From Roseateles sp. XES5 (GTDB taxonomy: Bacteria; Pseudomonadota; Alphaproteobacteria; Rhizobiales; Rhizobiaceae): DNA of 64,000 nucleotides. The notes under the pieces are model-generated. The model was not told where the DNA came from. It searched no databases and saw only the letters and a program-made list of their open reading frames with translations. Below, piece after piece: positions 52,078 to 60,704 of this stretch (its first letter is position 1; each line of letters begins with the position of its first letter). The DNA lies in assembly GCF_020535545.1 (NCBI RefSeq), contig NZ_CP084753.1, positions 310,001 to 374,000 of the forward strand, given 5' to 3'. The position numbers were made by a program, and so were the translations under genes.

Positions 52078-54171
52078 TCAGAGCGTACGGGCCAGGAACT
52101 GGCGCATGCGCTCGGAGCGCGGATTGGTGAAGACATCCGCCGGCGCACCCTCCTCTTCCACCTTTCCCTGGTGGAGGAAGAGGATCTTGTGAGAGACCTC
52201 GCGCGCGAACTGCATTTCATGCGTCACGAGGATCATCGTATTTCCTTCTTCGGCCAGTTGCCGGATCACGCGCAGGACCTCGCCGACGAGCTCGGGATCG
52301 AGTGCGGATGTCGGTTCATCGAGGAGGATCAGCTTGGGGCGCATGGCGAGCGTGCGAGCGATGGCGGCACGCTGCTGCTGGCCGCCGGAAAGCTGGCCGG
52401 GATACTGGGCGTGCTTGTCCGAAAGGCCGACCTTCTTGAGCAGTGCATGTGCATGCTCGACAACGGCCTGCCGCTCCTCTTTCAGGACATGCAGCGGCGC
52501 TTCGATGATGTTTTCCAGCACCGTCATGTGCGGCCAGAGATTGAAGCTCTGGAACACCATGCCGACGCGCGAGCGAATGCGCTCGACCTGGGGCATGTCG
52601 GTCGGAGCGGTGCCGCCGTCCGCGGTCTTCTTCATGCGGATTTCCTCACCGTCGATGACGATGCGCCCGTCGTTCGGTTGCTCCAGCAGGTTCAGGCAGC
52701 GCAAGAAGGTGCTCTTGCCCGAGCCGCTGGAGCCGATCATCGACACGACTTCGCCGGGCAGGGCCGTCAGGCTGACGCCGTTGAGCACCGAGAGCGGGCC
52801 GAAACGTTTGTGGATGTCCCGCACCTCCAGCGCCGGGCGTTCGCCGTTGCGCGGTCCGGTGACTTCGGGATGCGGCACGACGGCGACCACGGCGGTCGCG
52901 GGCAGGGGCTTTTCCTCTCCGGCGCCGCCAACCGCTTTCAAATCGGCAAAGGCGCGGTCGAAATGGCGCAGCGCCGTCGAAAGGCAGGTGTCCTGCCAAT
53001 CGGCATCGTCCGGGATGAAGGCAGCGCGCAGTACCTGCTTGGTCTTCGCGCCGAGCGGTGAATCGACCCTGCCGAACAGATGCAGCCAGTTATCGGCCTG
53101 CACCGCATCGGAAACGGTGGCGCCGTCCAGCGTGCCGCATTCGACGACCAGCGGCAGGACACGCGCTTCGGGCATGGCGTCGCGAACGGCGGCCGAGACA
53201 TAACCGGTCGCTGTCGCCGCGATGCCGGTTTCGGTCGTGGCATTCGTGCCGGTCACGACGATGGCCAGCGCCGGACCGAAGATCTGCCGTCCCCAATCGA
53301 GACCGGCATGTTCGCTTTCGGCGACCGAGAGCAGCGCGGGATAGCCATAGGGGCCGGCGCCGGTATGCAGGTCGAAGACGACGACCTGTTCGGCCTGCTG
53401 TGCGAAGGTCGACAGGATTTCGAGAAGGGTGCGGTTGGACCAGACGGGGCCGTCCCCGCCATAGAAGAGGCCGTCCGGGAAATCGTACTGACCGGCCTCG
53501 ATGATCGGGGCGAGGCCGGCATAACCGCCGTGCTTTTGCTTGGCCGCCTCCAAAGCCTCCTGCGCCCGGTCTCGCTCCGGGCCTTCCCAGGCGTGGCAGA
53601 CCAGCGCGTCGTGAAGGGCGGCGTAGCGCTCGTTGTTCGGCGGGGCCTTCTGCCAGTCGATGAAATTGCGGTTGACGTCGACATTGTCCTCGTTGACCCG
53701 GCGCTGCCAGGCGGTGCCCCAGGGATTGATGAGGTGGATCGCCAGAACGGCGGTGTCGTCGGGGAGGTGCCAGGGCGAGTTCTGCGACAGCCATGCGGTC
53801 TGGCAAGCCGAGCCGAAGGCGCCTTCGACCCCATGCGTGCCCGAGATCAGCACCAGAAGCTTTTTCGCGTCGTTGCGTCCGAGATAGGCGACGTCGGTCG
53901 CAAGCCGCTCGCCGCTCGGTCCATGCAGTGGATGCAGGTACTCGACGAGGTCGGCGCCTGCCTGCCGCGCCGCGGCCAGGAAGCGGGCCCGCAGGGCGGA
54001 AAAGTCACCGGCGAACAGGCCGGATGGCGACGAAGAGGACATGCGACAGTGCTCCCGGTAGGTGTGCAGCATTTCGTTTCCGCTCATTGTTCGTTCCCGT
54101 GGGGCCGTGGTCCGGTCCCTGTTCTCTTTGGTCGGCCCTGTTTCGGTCGGAGCGACGCGGGCCAGCGTCAT
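52078..54171 (-). CDS. Fusion of DUF2817 M14-like peptidase and amino-acid ABC transporter ATPase
   Basis: One open frame of 697 residues joins two complete domains. The N-terminal part (about 44-420) is a DUF2817 domain of the M14 carboxypeptidase superfamily: zinc motif HGVE in SGTHGVEG, a third ligand His in VFDLHTGAGPYG, a candidate catalytic Glu in VVECGTLDG, and NEDNVDVNRNF. After a Pro/Val-rich linker (about 420-443), an ABC ATPase follows with GSSGSGKST near 478-486, LSGGQQQR near 592 and [12 protein letters not shown] near 609-620. The start overlaps the HisC-like stop (ATGA); ATGs at 54087 and 54042 are alternatives that spare the DUF2817 domain. A cytoplasmic peptidase tied to the importer ATPase would process the imported compound at the entry point. 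Confidence 0.9.
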   Translation of the reverse strand: MTLARVAPTETGPTKENRDRTTAPRERTMSGNEMLHTYREHCRMSSSSPSGLFAGDFSALRARFLAAARQAGADLVEYLHPLHGPSGERLATDVAYLGRNDAKKLLVLISGTHGVEGAFGSACQTAWLSQNSPWHLPDDTAVLAIHLINPWGTAWQRRVNEDNVDVNRNFIDWQKAPPNNERYAALHDALVCHAWEGPERDRAQEALEAAKQKHGGYAGLAPIIEAGQYDFPDGLFYGGDGPVWSNRTLLEILSTFAQQAEQVVVFDLHTGAGPYGYPALLSVAESEHAGLDWGRQIFGPALAIVVTGTNATTETGIAATATGYVSAAVRDAMPEARVLPLVVECGTLDGATVSDAVQADNWLHLFGRVDSPLGAKTKQVLRAAFIPDDADWQDTCLSTALRHFDRAFADLKAVGGAGEEKPLPATAVVAVVPHPEVTGPRNGERPALEVRDIHKRFGPLSVLNGVSLTALPGEVVSMIGSSGSGKSTFLRCLNLLEQPNDGRIVIDGEEIRMKKTADGGTAPTDMPQVERIRSRVGMVFQSFNLWPHMTVLENIIEAPLHVLKEERQAVVEHAHALLKKVGLSDKHAQYPGQLSGGQQQRAAIARTLAMRPKLILLDEPTSALDPELVGEVLRVIRQLAEEGNTMILVTHEMQFAREVSHKILFLHQGKVEEEGAPADVFTNPRSERMRQFLARTL

Positions 54172-55277
54172 TCCACGGCGAGCGTGCGAAGCGCGTCGAG
54201 AAAGCGGTCGTTGTCGGATGGCGTGCCGATGGTCACGCGAATGAAGCTTTCAAAGCCCTTTTCCTTCCATGGCTTGACGATGATGCCTTGCGACAGGAAG
54301 TGCTCCATCGCCCTCTGGCTGTCCCGGCGCACGTCGAAAAACAGGAAATTCGTCTGCGAGCGGGCCACCGACAGGCCCATCGCGGCAATGGCGGCGGCGG
54401 CGCGCGCCCGCTCGGCCTTCAGCGCCGAGACCGATGCGCGCATCCAGGCCTCGTCCTCGAGGGCTGCGACCGCCGCGATCTGCGCCGCGGCATTGACATT
54501 GAACGGCGTCTTGGCGGCCGTCATGGCGCGGGCCAGCCGCGCATGCGAGGTCACGGCGTAGCCGACCCGCAGGCCTGCCAATCCGTAGGCCTTGGAGAAG
54601 GTGCGCAACACCACGAAGGACAGGGCCGAAGCGGAGAGCACGGCGAGGCCGTCCGGCAGATCGTCGTCGGCAAACTCGAAATAGGCCTCGTCCAGCACCA
54701 GCAGCGTTTCAGGCCGGACCGCCGCGACGATACGATCGAGGCTGTCACGATCGAGCGCCGGGCCGACCGGATTGGAGGGGGAGGACAGGAAGAAGATCGC
54801 CGGCGCCCGTTCGAGCATGGCAAGGATCGCCGGAACATCGAATTCCAGATCCGCCCGCATGGCGACCTTCTCGACCACGGCGCCATTGGCGAGGGCCTCG
54901 ATCTCGTGCAGGCCGAAGCCGGGACAGACGGTGGCGACAACGGCTCCGGGCCGCAGGACCGCCCGGCTGACGGCCGCGATCATTTCCTCCGAACCGTTGC
55001 CGACAACGATGCGGTCCGTGGCAACTCCCAGTTTTTTCCCGAGCGCAGCGCGTAGTGCCGTGCAGGCCGGATCGGAATAGCGCGCCGGATTGAGGTTGGC
55101 GAGCGCCGCGGCGACCATCGGAGAGCAGCCATCCGGATTCTCGTTGCTGGCGAGCGCCGCGATATCGTCCCGGCCGCTGTGCTGCCTCGCCGCGGCGATG
55201 TTCATTCCGGCATTGTAGGGCGGCAGGCCCGCCACATGCGGGTTGAGCGGGAGCTCGGTTTGAAGCGGTTTCGTCAC
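54168..55277 (-). CDS. Histidinol-phosphate aminotransferase-like class I/II aminotransferase
   Basis: Fold-I PLP aminotransferase of 369 residues. The lysine is K229 in RTFSKAYGLAGLR; the substrate region LASNENPDG and the LVLDEAYFEF motif match HisC-like enzymes. The genome presumably holds a biosynthetic hisC elsewhere; here the gene begins an amino-acid uptake operon and overlaps the DUF2817-ATPase gene by four bases, so it more likely deaminates an imported aromatic or imidazole amino acid released by the peptidase domain. It could also be a second true HisC. Confidence 0.85.
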   Translation of the reverse strand: MTKPLQTELPLNPHVAGLPPYNAGMNIAAARQHSGRDDIAALASNENPDGCSPMVAAALANLNPARYSDPACTALRAALGKKLGVATDRIVVGNGSEEMIAAVSRAVLRPGAVVATVCPGFGLHEIEALANGAVVEKVAMRADLEFDVPAILAMLERAPAIFFLSSPSNPVGPALDRDSLDRIVAAVRPETLLVLDEAYFEFADDDLPDGLAVLSASALSFVVLRTFSKAYGLAGLRVGYAVTSHARLARAMTAAKTPFNVNAAAQIAAVAALEDEAWMRASVSALKAERARAAAAIAAMGLSVARSQTNFLFFDVRRDSQRAMEHFLSQGIIVKPWKEKGFESFIRVTIGTPSDNDRFLDALRTLAVE

Positions 55278-55319
55278 GAGGCCTCCTTGGAGAAATGCGG
55301 GGGTCAGACCGATGCCCGG

Positions 55320-56414
55320 TCAGAGATCGAGCACGACAGAGGATTTCGGGCGGGTGCAGCAGAGCAGCACCCGGTCGGCGGGCATGTCGTCGAGCGGTTC
55401 CTCGAAATAATCGACCTCGCCGGAAACGAGGCCCTGCTCGCAGGTTCCGCAGACACCCGCCCGGCAGGAGAAGGCGGGCTCGATGCCCTGCGTCTCCAGG
55501 AAGGCGAGGATGGAATCGCTCGCTCCATCCCAGGCGAAGCTGCGCCCTGATTTTTCAAGGACGATCTGCACACCGCCGTCATCGGCGGCGATCGGCGCGG
55601 GCACCGCCGGGGCCTTAGGGACGGGCGTTCCACTCTCCGCCGTCAGCAGGCTCGCCGGGCCGAAGAATTCATAGGCGATGCGCTCCTTGCGCACGCCGAG
55701 CCCGGTGAGGATGCCGTAAAGCGCCTGCATGAATGGCGGGGGCCCGCACATGTAGATGTCGTAGTCGTCGAGCGGCAGCAGGCCTTGCAGCGTGGCGCGC
55801 GAAAGGAAACCCGTCGAATGGCAGCGGTCGCGATCCTCATCCCCGGCGAACCGGTAGCAGAAATGGACGGTGATACCGGGGCGCAATGCCGCCAGCGCCT
55901 CGACCTCGTCGCGCAGGGCATGCACCTCGGCGCTGTCGCAGGCATGGATGAACCAGACGGGACGCTCGCTTTCCCGCGCCAGCACGTCCAGCATCGAGAC
56001 CGTCGGCGTCAGCCCGACCCCACCCGACAGCAGAACCACGGGCCGGGTACTGGCGGCGTCGAGCTTGAAGCCGCCGCGTGGCAGGTCGGTTTGGATGACG
56101 GCGCCCGGCTCGACTTCGTCATGCAGCCAGCAGGAGCTCAGGCCCTGCGGCACCTCGCCCGAAGGGGCGGCCTCGCGCTTCACCGTGATCCGGTAGATGC
56201 CCGCCTGGCGCGGTGAGGAGGAGACCGTGTAGTTGCGCATGGCATGGCCGCCCTTGCGGTCGGGCACGCGCAGGGTGAGGAACTGCCCCGCCTCGAACGG
56301 CTGCCAGTGACTGCCGTCGAGCGGCGCGAGGTGGAAAGAGGTGATGGTTGCGCTTTCGCGCACCTTCGAGACCACCTCGAAGGGGCGGAAGCGCGAAGCC
56401 GGGGCGTCGCTCAT
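55320..56414 (-). CDS. Oxygenase reductase: FAD/NAD(P) domain with C-terminal 2Fe-2S ferredoxin
   Basis: Electron-transfer component of 364 residues. The N-terminal flavin domain has MRNYTVSSSP, the NAD domain GGVGLTPTVSML and YMCGPPPFM, and the C-terminal ferredoxin carries the cluster motif CRAGVCGTC near residues 317-325 with a final Cys in LLCCTRP. It moves electrons from NAD(P)H to the Rieske oxygenase encoded 12 bases upstream. This domain order is that of the GbcB/VanB-like class IA reductases with the ferredoxin at the C-terminus. Confidence 0.9.
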   Translation of the reverse strand: MSDAPASRFRPFEVVSKVRESATITSFHLAPLDGSHWQPFEAGQFLTLRVPDRKGGHAMRNYTVSSSPRQAGIYRITVKREAAPSGEVPQGLSSCWLHDEVEPGAVIQTDLPRGGFKLDAASTRPVVLLSGGVGLTPTVSMLDVLARESERPVWFIHACDSAEVHALRDEVEALAALRPGITVHFCYRFAGDEDRDRCHSTGFLSRATLQGLLPLDDYDIYMCGPPPFMQALYGILTGLGVRKERIAYEFFGPASLLTAESGTPVPKAPAVPAPIAADDGGVQIVLEKSGRSFAWDGASDSILAFLETQGIEPAFSCRAGVCGTCEQGLVSGEVDYFEEPLDDMPADRVLLCCTRPKSSVVLDL

Positions 56415-56426
56415 CCGGGGCGATCC

Positions 56427-57470
56427 TTACTCTGCAGCGGCGGCCGTGGTGGCCTGCGCCTCAGCGGCAATCATCTGCGCCAGCTTGCGGCGGAAGCGCA
56501 TCGGGCCGACATCGATCTTCAGGTCGAGGTTCGGCGTCTGCATGTTGGCCATGCCGTGATGGACGGCCTCCAGCACCACACGGTCCTCCTCGAAGGCGCC
56601 ACGAACGGATTTGGCGAAACGCGCCGAGACATCTGCATCGTCGGGCGCGAAGTTGCGCATCTGGAACCAGTAATATTTGGTGCGGTTCTCATCGACCGGG
56701 GTCATGAAGTTGTAGCTGTCCATCAGGAAGGTGTTTTCCGGCAACTCCTTGCCTTCGCCGCCGGTATGGGCGGGCGCAAAGATCGCCTTGATGATCGCAT
56801 TGCTGGGGTAGCGCACCTCGTAGTGCTGCTTGCGGTCGGTATTGCCCTTGAATTGGAGGAAGGGTGCATAAAAGGGCGCCGGTTCGGAGTCGATCATCCA
56901 GCGCCAAACGGTCACGCCATCGTCCTTCACAGTCGTCTCAAGCGGAGTTTCCTCGCAGGCCGAGCTTGCGAAGGACGACTGATGGACCCAGGCGACATGC
57001 GACGGATCGAGAAGGTTGTCCGTCATGTAGAGATAATTGCAGTTGAGCGTCATCGACTCGCCGCGGTTGATGCCCCAGGCGGGATCGCCGAAATATTCGA
57101 CCTCGAAGATATCCTTCGGATCCGCCTTGTCGGCCTCGCCCATCCAGATCCACAAGAGACCGTAGCGCTCGTGAACCGGATAGGAGCGTACCTTGGCGAC
57201 ATGCGGAATGCGCTCGGCACCGGGCACACGGGTACAGGCGCCGGAACAGTCGAAGGTCAGGCCGTGATAGCCGCATTCGACATCGTCGCCCTTGATGCGG
57301 CCCATGGAAAGCGGCAGCTTGCGGTGCGGACAGGCATCCTCAAGGGCTGCGGCCCCGCCACCCTGCATGCGGTAAAGCACGATGTTTTCGCCAAGGATGG
57401 TAACCGGCTTCAGCTCGCGGCCGACCTCGTGATCCCAGGCTGCGACATACCAGGCGTTCTTGAGAAACAT
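56427..57470 (-). CDS. Rieske non-heme iron oxygenase (VanA/demethylase-like)
   Basis: Ring-hydroxylating or O-/N-demethylating oxygenase alpha subunit, 347 residues. The Rieske cluster ligands are C47, H49, C66 and H69 (CPHR and CGYHG), and the mononuclear iron site is in NLLDPSHVAWVH (H158, H163). The length and sequence fit the vanillate demethylase type without a beta subunit. I chose the ATG at 57470, with GGAG upstream. It is divergent from a LysR regulator across a palindrome at 57549-57563. Demethylation would release formaldehyde that gfa and frmA can handle; substrate unknown. Confidence 0.9.
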   Translation of the reverse strand: MFLKNAWYVAAWDHEVGRELKPVTILGENIVLYRMQGGGAAALEDACPHRKLPLSMGRIKGDDVECGYHGLTFDCSGACTRVPGAERIPHVAKVRSYPVHERYGLLWIWMGEADKADPKDIFEVEYFGDPAWGINRGESMTLNCNYLYMTDNLLDPSHVAWVHQSSFASSACEETPLETTVKDDGVTVWRWMIDSEPAPFYAPFLQFKGNTDRKQHYEVRYPSNAIIKAIFAPAHTGGEGKELPENTFLMDSYNFMTPVDENRTKYYWFQMRNFAPDDADVSARFAKSVRGAFEEDRVVLEAVHHGMANMQTPNLDLKIDVGPMRFRRKLAQMIAAEAQATTAAAAE

Positions 57471-57548
57471 TTCGCTCTCCTTGCGTTTTGATAAGCCCAT
57501 GTTCGTCGTTTTTTTTGAGCCAACAAGTTGCCAGCACCTGCGTTCTTT

Positions 57549-57563
57549 TTTAGAATTTCTAAA
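57549..57563. promoter_or_regulatory. Candidate LysR operator between oxygenase and lysR genes
   Basis: TTTAGAATTTCTAAA is a perfect 15-base palindrome located 27 bases before the LysR start (57591) and 78 bases upstream of the oxygenase start (57470). It is the most likely site for the divergent LysR regulator. Confidence 0.6.
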
Positions 57564-57590
57564 TAGCGCTCATGCTGAGGAGGCCCCCGA

Positions 57591-58514
57591 ATGCCCAAAC
57601 CGTCCCTGCGCGGCCTGCAGGCTTTCGAGGCAATCGGGCGTTGTGGTTCGGTCAGTGCCGCTGCGGCGGACCTCGGTGTTTCGCCCGGGGCGATCAGTCA
57701 GCTGGTCCGCAATCTGGAACAGTGTCTCGGCTTGACGCTCCTGGAGCGCCGAGGGCGGCGGGTGGAGCTGTCGTCATGGGGACGGCTCTATTATCGCGAG
57801 GTTGCCAAGGGATTTCAGCAGCTCTCTCATGCGGCCAACGTATTGACGCGCGCCAGGAACGAGAGCGCCATCGTGCTCAGCGCCCTGTCATCGATTGCGA
57901 GCAGGTGGATCAGCCGCAAAATCTTCGATTGGCAATCCCTCTGTCCGGATTCGAATGTGCGCATTCTCGGTCAGGAGCAGGAGCCGCGTCTCGGCGCAGA
58001 AGAGGTGGATTTCCGCATCACCTATGGGCGGCGGTCCGACAACCACGATCATATCGCGCATCTGTTCACCGACTGGGTTGTCCCGGCCTGCTCGCCCGTG
58101 CTGATTTCCAACCGTGTTCCGCAGCGCCCACAGGACATTCTCGACTTCCCGCTCCTCAACGTGGAATGGGAAGCGGACTACAAGGCTTCGCCGCAATGGA
58201 AGGATTGGGCCAGGCTGATTTCCGCTGACGGCCAACAGAAATTTTCCGGACTTGCATTCACGCTGTCGAGCAGCGCCATCGATGCGGCTGCGAATGGAAG
58301 AGGCTTTGTGCTTGCGCAACTGTCGATGGTGCAGGAAGAGATCGCGGCGGGCACGTTGATCGTCCCCTTCGACATCCGTATGCGCTTGCCCGAAAGCTAT
58401 TACCTCGCATGGGACAGAGCCGCCCTGGAAAAGCCCTTCGGGCAGAGATTCCACAAATGGCTTCTGGGGGTCGCCAAACAACAGGACTTGATCTCGGCAC
58501 CGGGCTCGGAATGA
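57591..58514 (+). CDS. LysR-family transcriptional regulator (GcvA-like), probable controller of the Rieske oxygenase
   Basis: LysR protein of 307 residues with an N-terminal HTH (GSVSAAAADLGVSPGAISQLVRNLE) and an effector domain with typical entry IVLSALSSIASRWISRK. It follows GAGGAGG at good distance. It is divergent from the oxygenase-reductase operon and probably activates it when the substrate is present. Confidence 0.9.
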   Translation: MPKPSLRGLQAFEAIGRCGSVSAAAADLGVSPGAISQLVRNLEQCLGLTLLERRGRRVELSSWGRLYYREVAKGFQQLSHAANVLTRARNESAIVLSALSSIASRWISRKIFDWQSLCPDSNVRILGQEQEPRLGAEEVDFRITYGRRSDNHDHIAHLFTDWVVPACSPVLISNRVPQRPQDILDFPLLNVEWEADYKASPQWKDWARLISADGQQKFSGLAFTLSSSAIDAAANGRGFVLAQLSMVQEEIAAGTLIVPFDIRMRLPESYYLAWDRAALEKPFGQRFHKWLLGVAKQQDLISAPGSE

Positions 58515-58567
58515 GCGTCGGGATCAATTTCCGGCGTTTCGACTTCGGGGCCGTGCACCGTCTCCCC

Positions 58568-58600
58568 CGACAACGAGTGCATGAAAGTGCATCGTTGTCG
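58568..58600. terminator. Bidirectional stem-loop between convergent genes
   Basis: CGACAACGA-G-TGCA (58568-58581) pairs with TGCA-TCGTTGTCG (58588-58600), a 13-bp stem with one bulge and a 6-base loop. It lies between the stops of the lysR gene (58514) and the iron-sulfur repair gene (58685), and probably ends transcription in both directions. Confidence 0.6.
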
Positions 58601-58684
58601 TCGGCTGCCCAACCATGGCGCCCCATTTGCGGATGCCTGGTGCGCGGCATCCGGAACGTCCGGACGCCGCGTTGGCCTCTTGCA

Positions 58685-59362
58685 TCACTCGGATGCCCCT
58701 GGATTTGGCTTATAGAAGCGCGGGAAGAGCACATCGTTCTCCAGATGCCTGTGTGAGACGACATCAGCCGTGAGCTTGCGTAGCCCCGTATAAAGGGCTG
58801 TCCAGGAACCGCACGCACCGTCGGGAAGCGCCATTCCATGGGCGGCATGCTCGATATCTTGGAGAAGCCTGACCGTATCGGCGTGTTCATGGCGCTTTTG
58901 CGCGATTAACTCTGGGATATCAGTGTTTTCACCCTGCCGCATCAAAGGCAGCAGAACGTTCTCCTCGCGCGTCATGTGGCCTTCCAGTTCATCCCTCAGC
59001 GCGACCAATGTCTTGGCAAGTCCGGACGGGGCGGCGGGATGATCGCCGTGAACGCGTTCGACCTTCTCGGCGAGCGGTATCAGGAAGGCCAGCTCGCGGC
59101 GATGGGTCTCATGATACCGCGAGAGAAGATGATCGATGAGCGGGTTGGTCTCCTGCGGCGCTTCAAGACCGGCGACCCGCTGAAGCGCCTCCAGTGCGGC
59201 AAGCAGATCCGCCGGCGACATGCCGGCCCGTTCGGCGGCGTCACGAAGCGGGACGTTGCCCGCGCAGCAGAAATTGATGGCGGCGCGGCGAAACAGCTCC
59301 GCCGCACCCGGCAGTTCGGCGGCAATGGAAATGACGGTCGTTTCGAGAGAAAGCGTTTGCAT
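58685..59362 (-). CDS. ric: Iron-sulfur cluster repair di-iron protein (RIC/YtfE-ScdA family)
   Basis: Cytoplasmic di-iron protein of 225 residues that repairs iron-sulfur centres damaged by nitric oxide or oxidants. The N-terminal ScdA_N-like part has AINFCCAGNVPLRDAA, and the hemerythrin-like domain supplies histidines and glutamates in RYHETHRREL, EGHMTREENVLLP, RHEHADTV and SHRHLENDVLFPR. The ATG at 59362 has AAGGA upstream. It is monocistronic, with no clear FNR or NnrR box within 200 bases upstream. Confidence 0.9.
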   Translation of the reverse strand: MQTLSLETTVISIAAELPGAAELFRRAAINFCCAGNVPLRDAAERAGMSPADLLAALEALQRVAGLEAPQETNPLIDHLLSRYHETHRRELAFLIPLAEKVERVHGDHPAAPSGLAKTLVALRDELEGHMTREENVLLPLMRQGENTDIPELIAQKRHEHADTVRLLQDIEHAAHGMALPDGACGSWTALYTGLRKLTADVVSHRHLENDVLFPRFYKPNPGASE

Positions 59363-59564
59363 GCTTGATCCTTTGGAGGGGAATGGATCTCCACTTTGCA
59401 GGATCGCCAACCGCCGTCTTTGCGCGGGGCCGAATAAAAGAGATCGCCGGCACGAAGGTTATCGCTGTCCTGCTTGTTGCGCCGCAAACAGTGCGACAAT
59501 TCGGCGGGCCGGCAGCCTTTTCATCGCGCGGCACGATTGGTAAGTCTCGGGGCGAGAGGTTTTT

Positions 59565-59957
59565 ATGAAGATGCACTTGCAACAGCGCAGGAACGGATGG
59601 GTGGCTTTCGCCGTCGCCGCGCTGATGGCATTGCAGGCGTTCTTGAGCCCGTTGGCACAGGCATCGGTGATCGGAAGTTCACCGATCGATGCCTATGGCA
59701 ATCCGCTCTGCATCACGCATCTTGACGAGCAGAAGCAGGCATCGACGCCGGACAAGGAGCGCCCCTCAGCTCCGAACTGCTGCACGCTGGCCTGCGGCAT
59801 GGCCGCGGGTCTCGTGCCGCCCTTCCGCCCCGTCCTCATTCTTTTCAATCCGCTTGCACAACCCTCGCAGCGGATTTTCGACAGTTACGAGGATCCTGCG
59901 CGCTCCGTGCGTGAGGCCCTGCCCGGGCACCCTCGCGGTCCCCCGACATTCGCCTGA
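59565..59957 (+). CDS. Small exported Cys-containing protein (DUF2946-like)
   Basis: A 130-residue protein with an N-terminal hydrophobic segment (residues 12-33, a signal peptide or anchor, possible cleavage near AQAS) and a short Cys motif NCCTLACGM. It precedes the YcnI gene and the CopC-CopD fusion, and small DUF2946-type proteins are common leaders of such copper sets. It may bind copper; that is inference. The ribosome site GAGAGG lies before the ATG. Confidence 0.7.
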   Translation: MKMHLQQRRNGWVAFAVAALMALQAFLSPLAQASVIGSSPIDAYGNPLCITHLDEQKQASTPDKERPSAPNCCTLACGMAAGLVPPFRPVLILFNPLAQPSQRIFDSYEDPARSVREALPGHPRGPPTFA

Positions 59958-60119
59958 TCGCTGGCCGATGCCCGTGAGGCGATCGAGCGTGCTTCACGTT
60001 CCGGGTTTTCATCCTTTCTGATCGCCGCCCGCGCTGGCCGCCAGCTGTCGCGACCTATTTCAATCCTCCTGACACCGTCCCTTGCCGGCAGAGATGGCCG
60101 GCGCTATCGGAGACTGACA

Positions 60120-60650
60120 ATGCTGAAAAGAACACTTGCTGCCGTTGCCGCCCTTGCGCTCGGTTCGAGCACCGCCCTTGCCCATGTTTCACTGCAGCTC
60201 AAGGAGGCGCCGGTCGGTTCGACATATCGCGCGATCTTCCAGGTTCCGCATGGCTGCGAGGGCAAACCGACCAATGTGGTGCGCGTGCAGATCCCCGAAG
60301 GGGTGATCGCGGTGAAGCCGCAGCCGAAGGCAGGTTGGACGCTTGAGAAAATCAAGGGCGCCTACGCCAAGTCCTACGACTATTACGGCACGCCGACCGC
60401 CGAAGGTGTGAAGGAAGTCGTCTGGAGCGGCGGAAATCTCGGCGACGACGAATATGACGAGTTCGTTCTGCGGGTCTATCTGACGAAGGATTTGACGGCG
60501 GGCGAAACGCTCCACTTCCCGGTGGTGCAGGAGTGCCCCGACGATGCCGCCGAACGTTGGATCGAAATTCCGGCGAAAGGTCAGTCGGATGACGATCTCG
60601 AGTTGCCCGCTCCCGGCGTGACGCTGCTTGAGGCCGTGAGCGGCCACTAA
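60120..60650 (+). CDS. YcnI-family (DUF1775) copper-associated protein
   Basis: Exported protein of 176 residues, signal peptide 1-21 with cleavage giving a mature N-terminus HVSLQLKEAP. The N-terminal His, the Glu-rich start and W at AGWTLEK are the copper-binding elements known for YcnI. The core has VPHGCEGKPTNVVRVQIPEGV. It lies between the small Cys protein and the CopC-CopD fusion, with a hairpin before the latter. Confidence 0.9.
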   Translation: MLKRTLAAVAALALGSSTALAHVSLQLKEAPVGSTYRAIFQVPHGCEGKPTNVVRVQIPEGVIAVKPQPKAGWTLEKIKGAYAKSYDYYGTPTAEGVKEVVWSGGNLGDDEYDEFVLRVYLTKDLTAGETLHFPVVQECPDDAAERWIEIPAKGQSDDDLELPAPGVTLLEAVSGH

Positions 60651-60655
60651 ACCTT

Positions 60656-60686
60656 GAAAGGCCGGTGCGTCGCGCGCCGGCCTTTC
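60656..60686 (+). terminator. Stem-loop between ycnI-like and copCD-like genes
   Basis: GAAAGGCCGG (60656-60665) and CCGGCCTTTC (60677-60686) form a perfect 10-bp stem with an 11-base loop, starting six bases after the YcnI stop and ending 18 bases before the CopCD start. It can attenuate readthrough or adjust the ratio of the two proteins. No U-tract follows. Confidence 0.5.
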
Positions 60687-60704
60687 AGCCCTTCGGAGAT
60701 TGTC

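Noticed and set aside
59477..59487. TTGCGCCGCAA upstream of the iron-sulfur repair gene as an NnrR box
   Set aside because: The two arms are one base apart, whereas NnrR or FNR-type sites need a four-base spacer, and the site is over 110 bases from the start codon.
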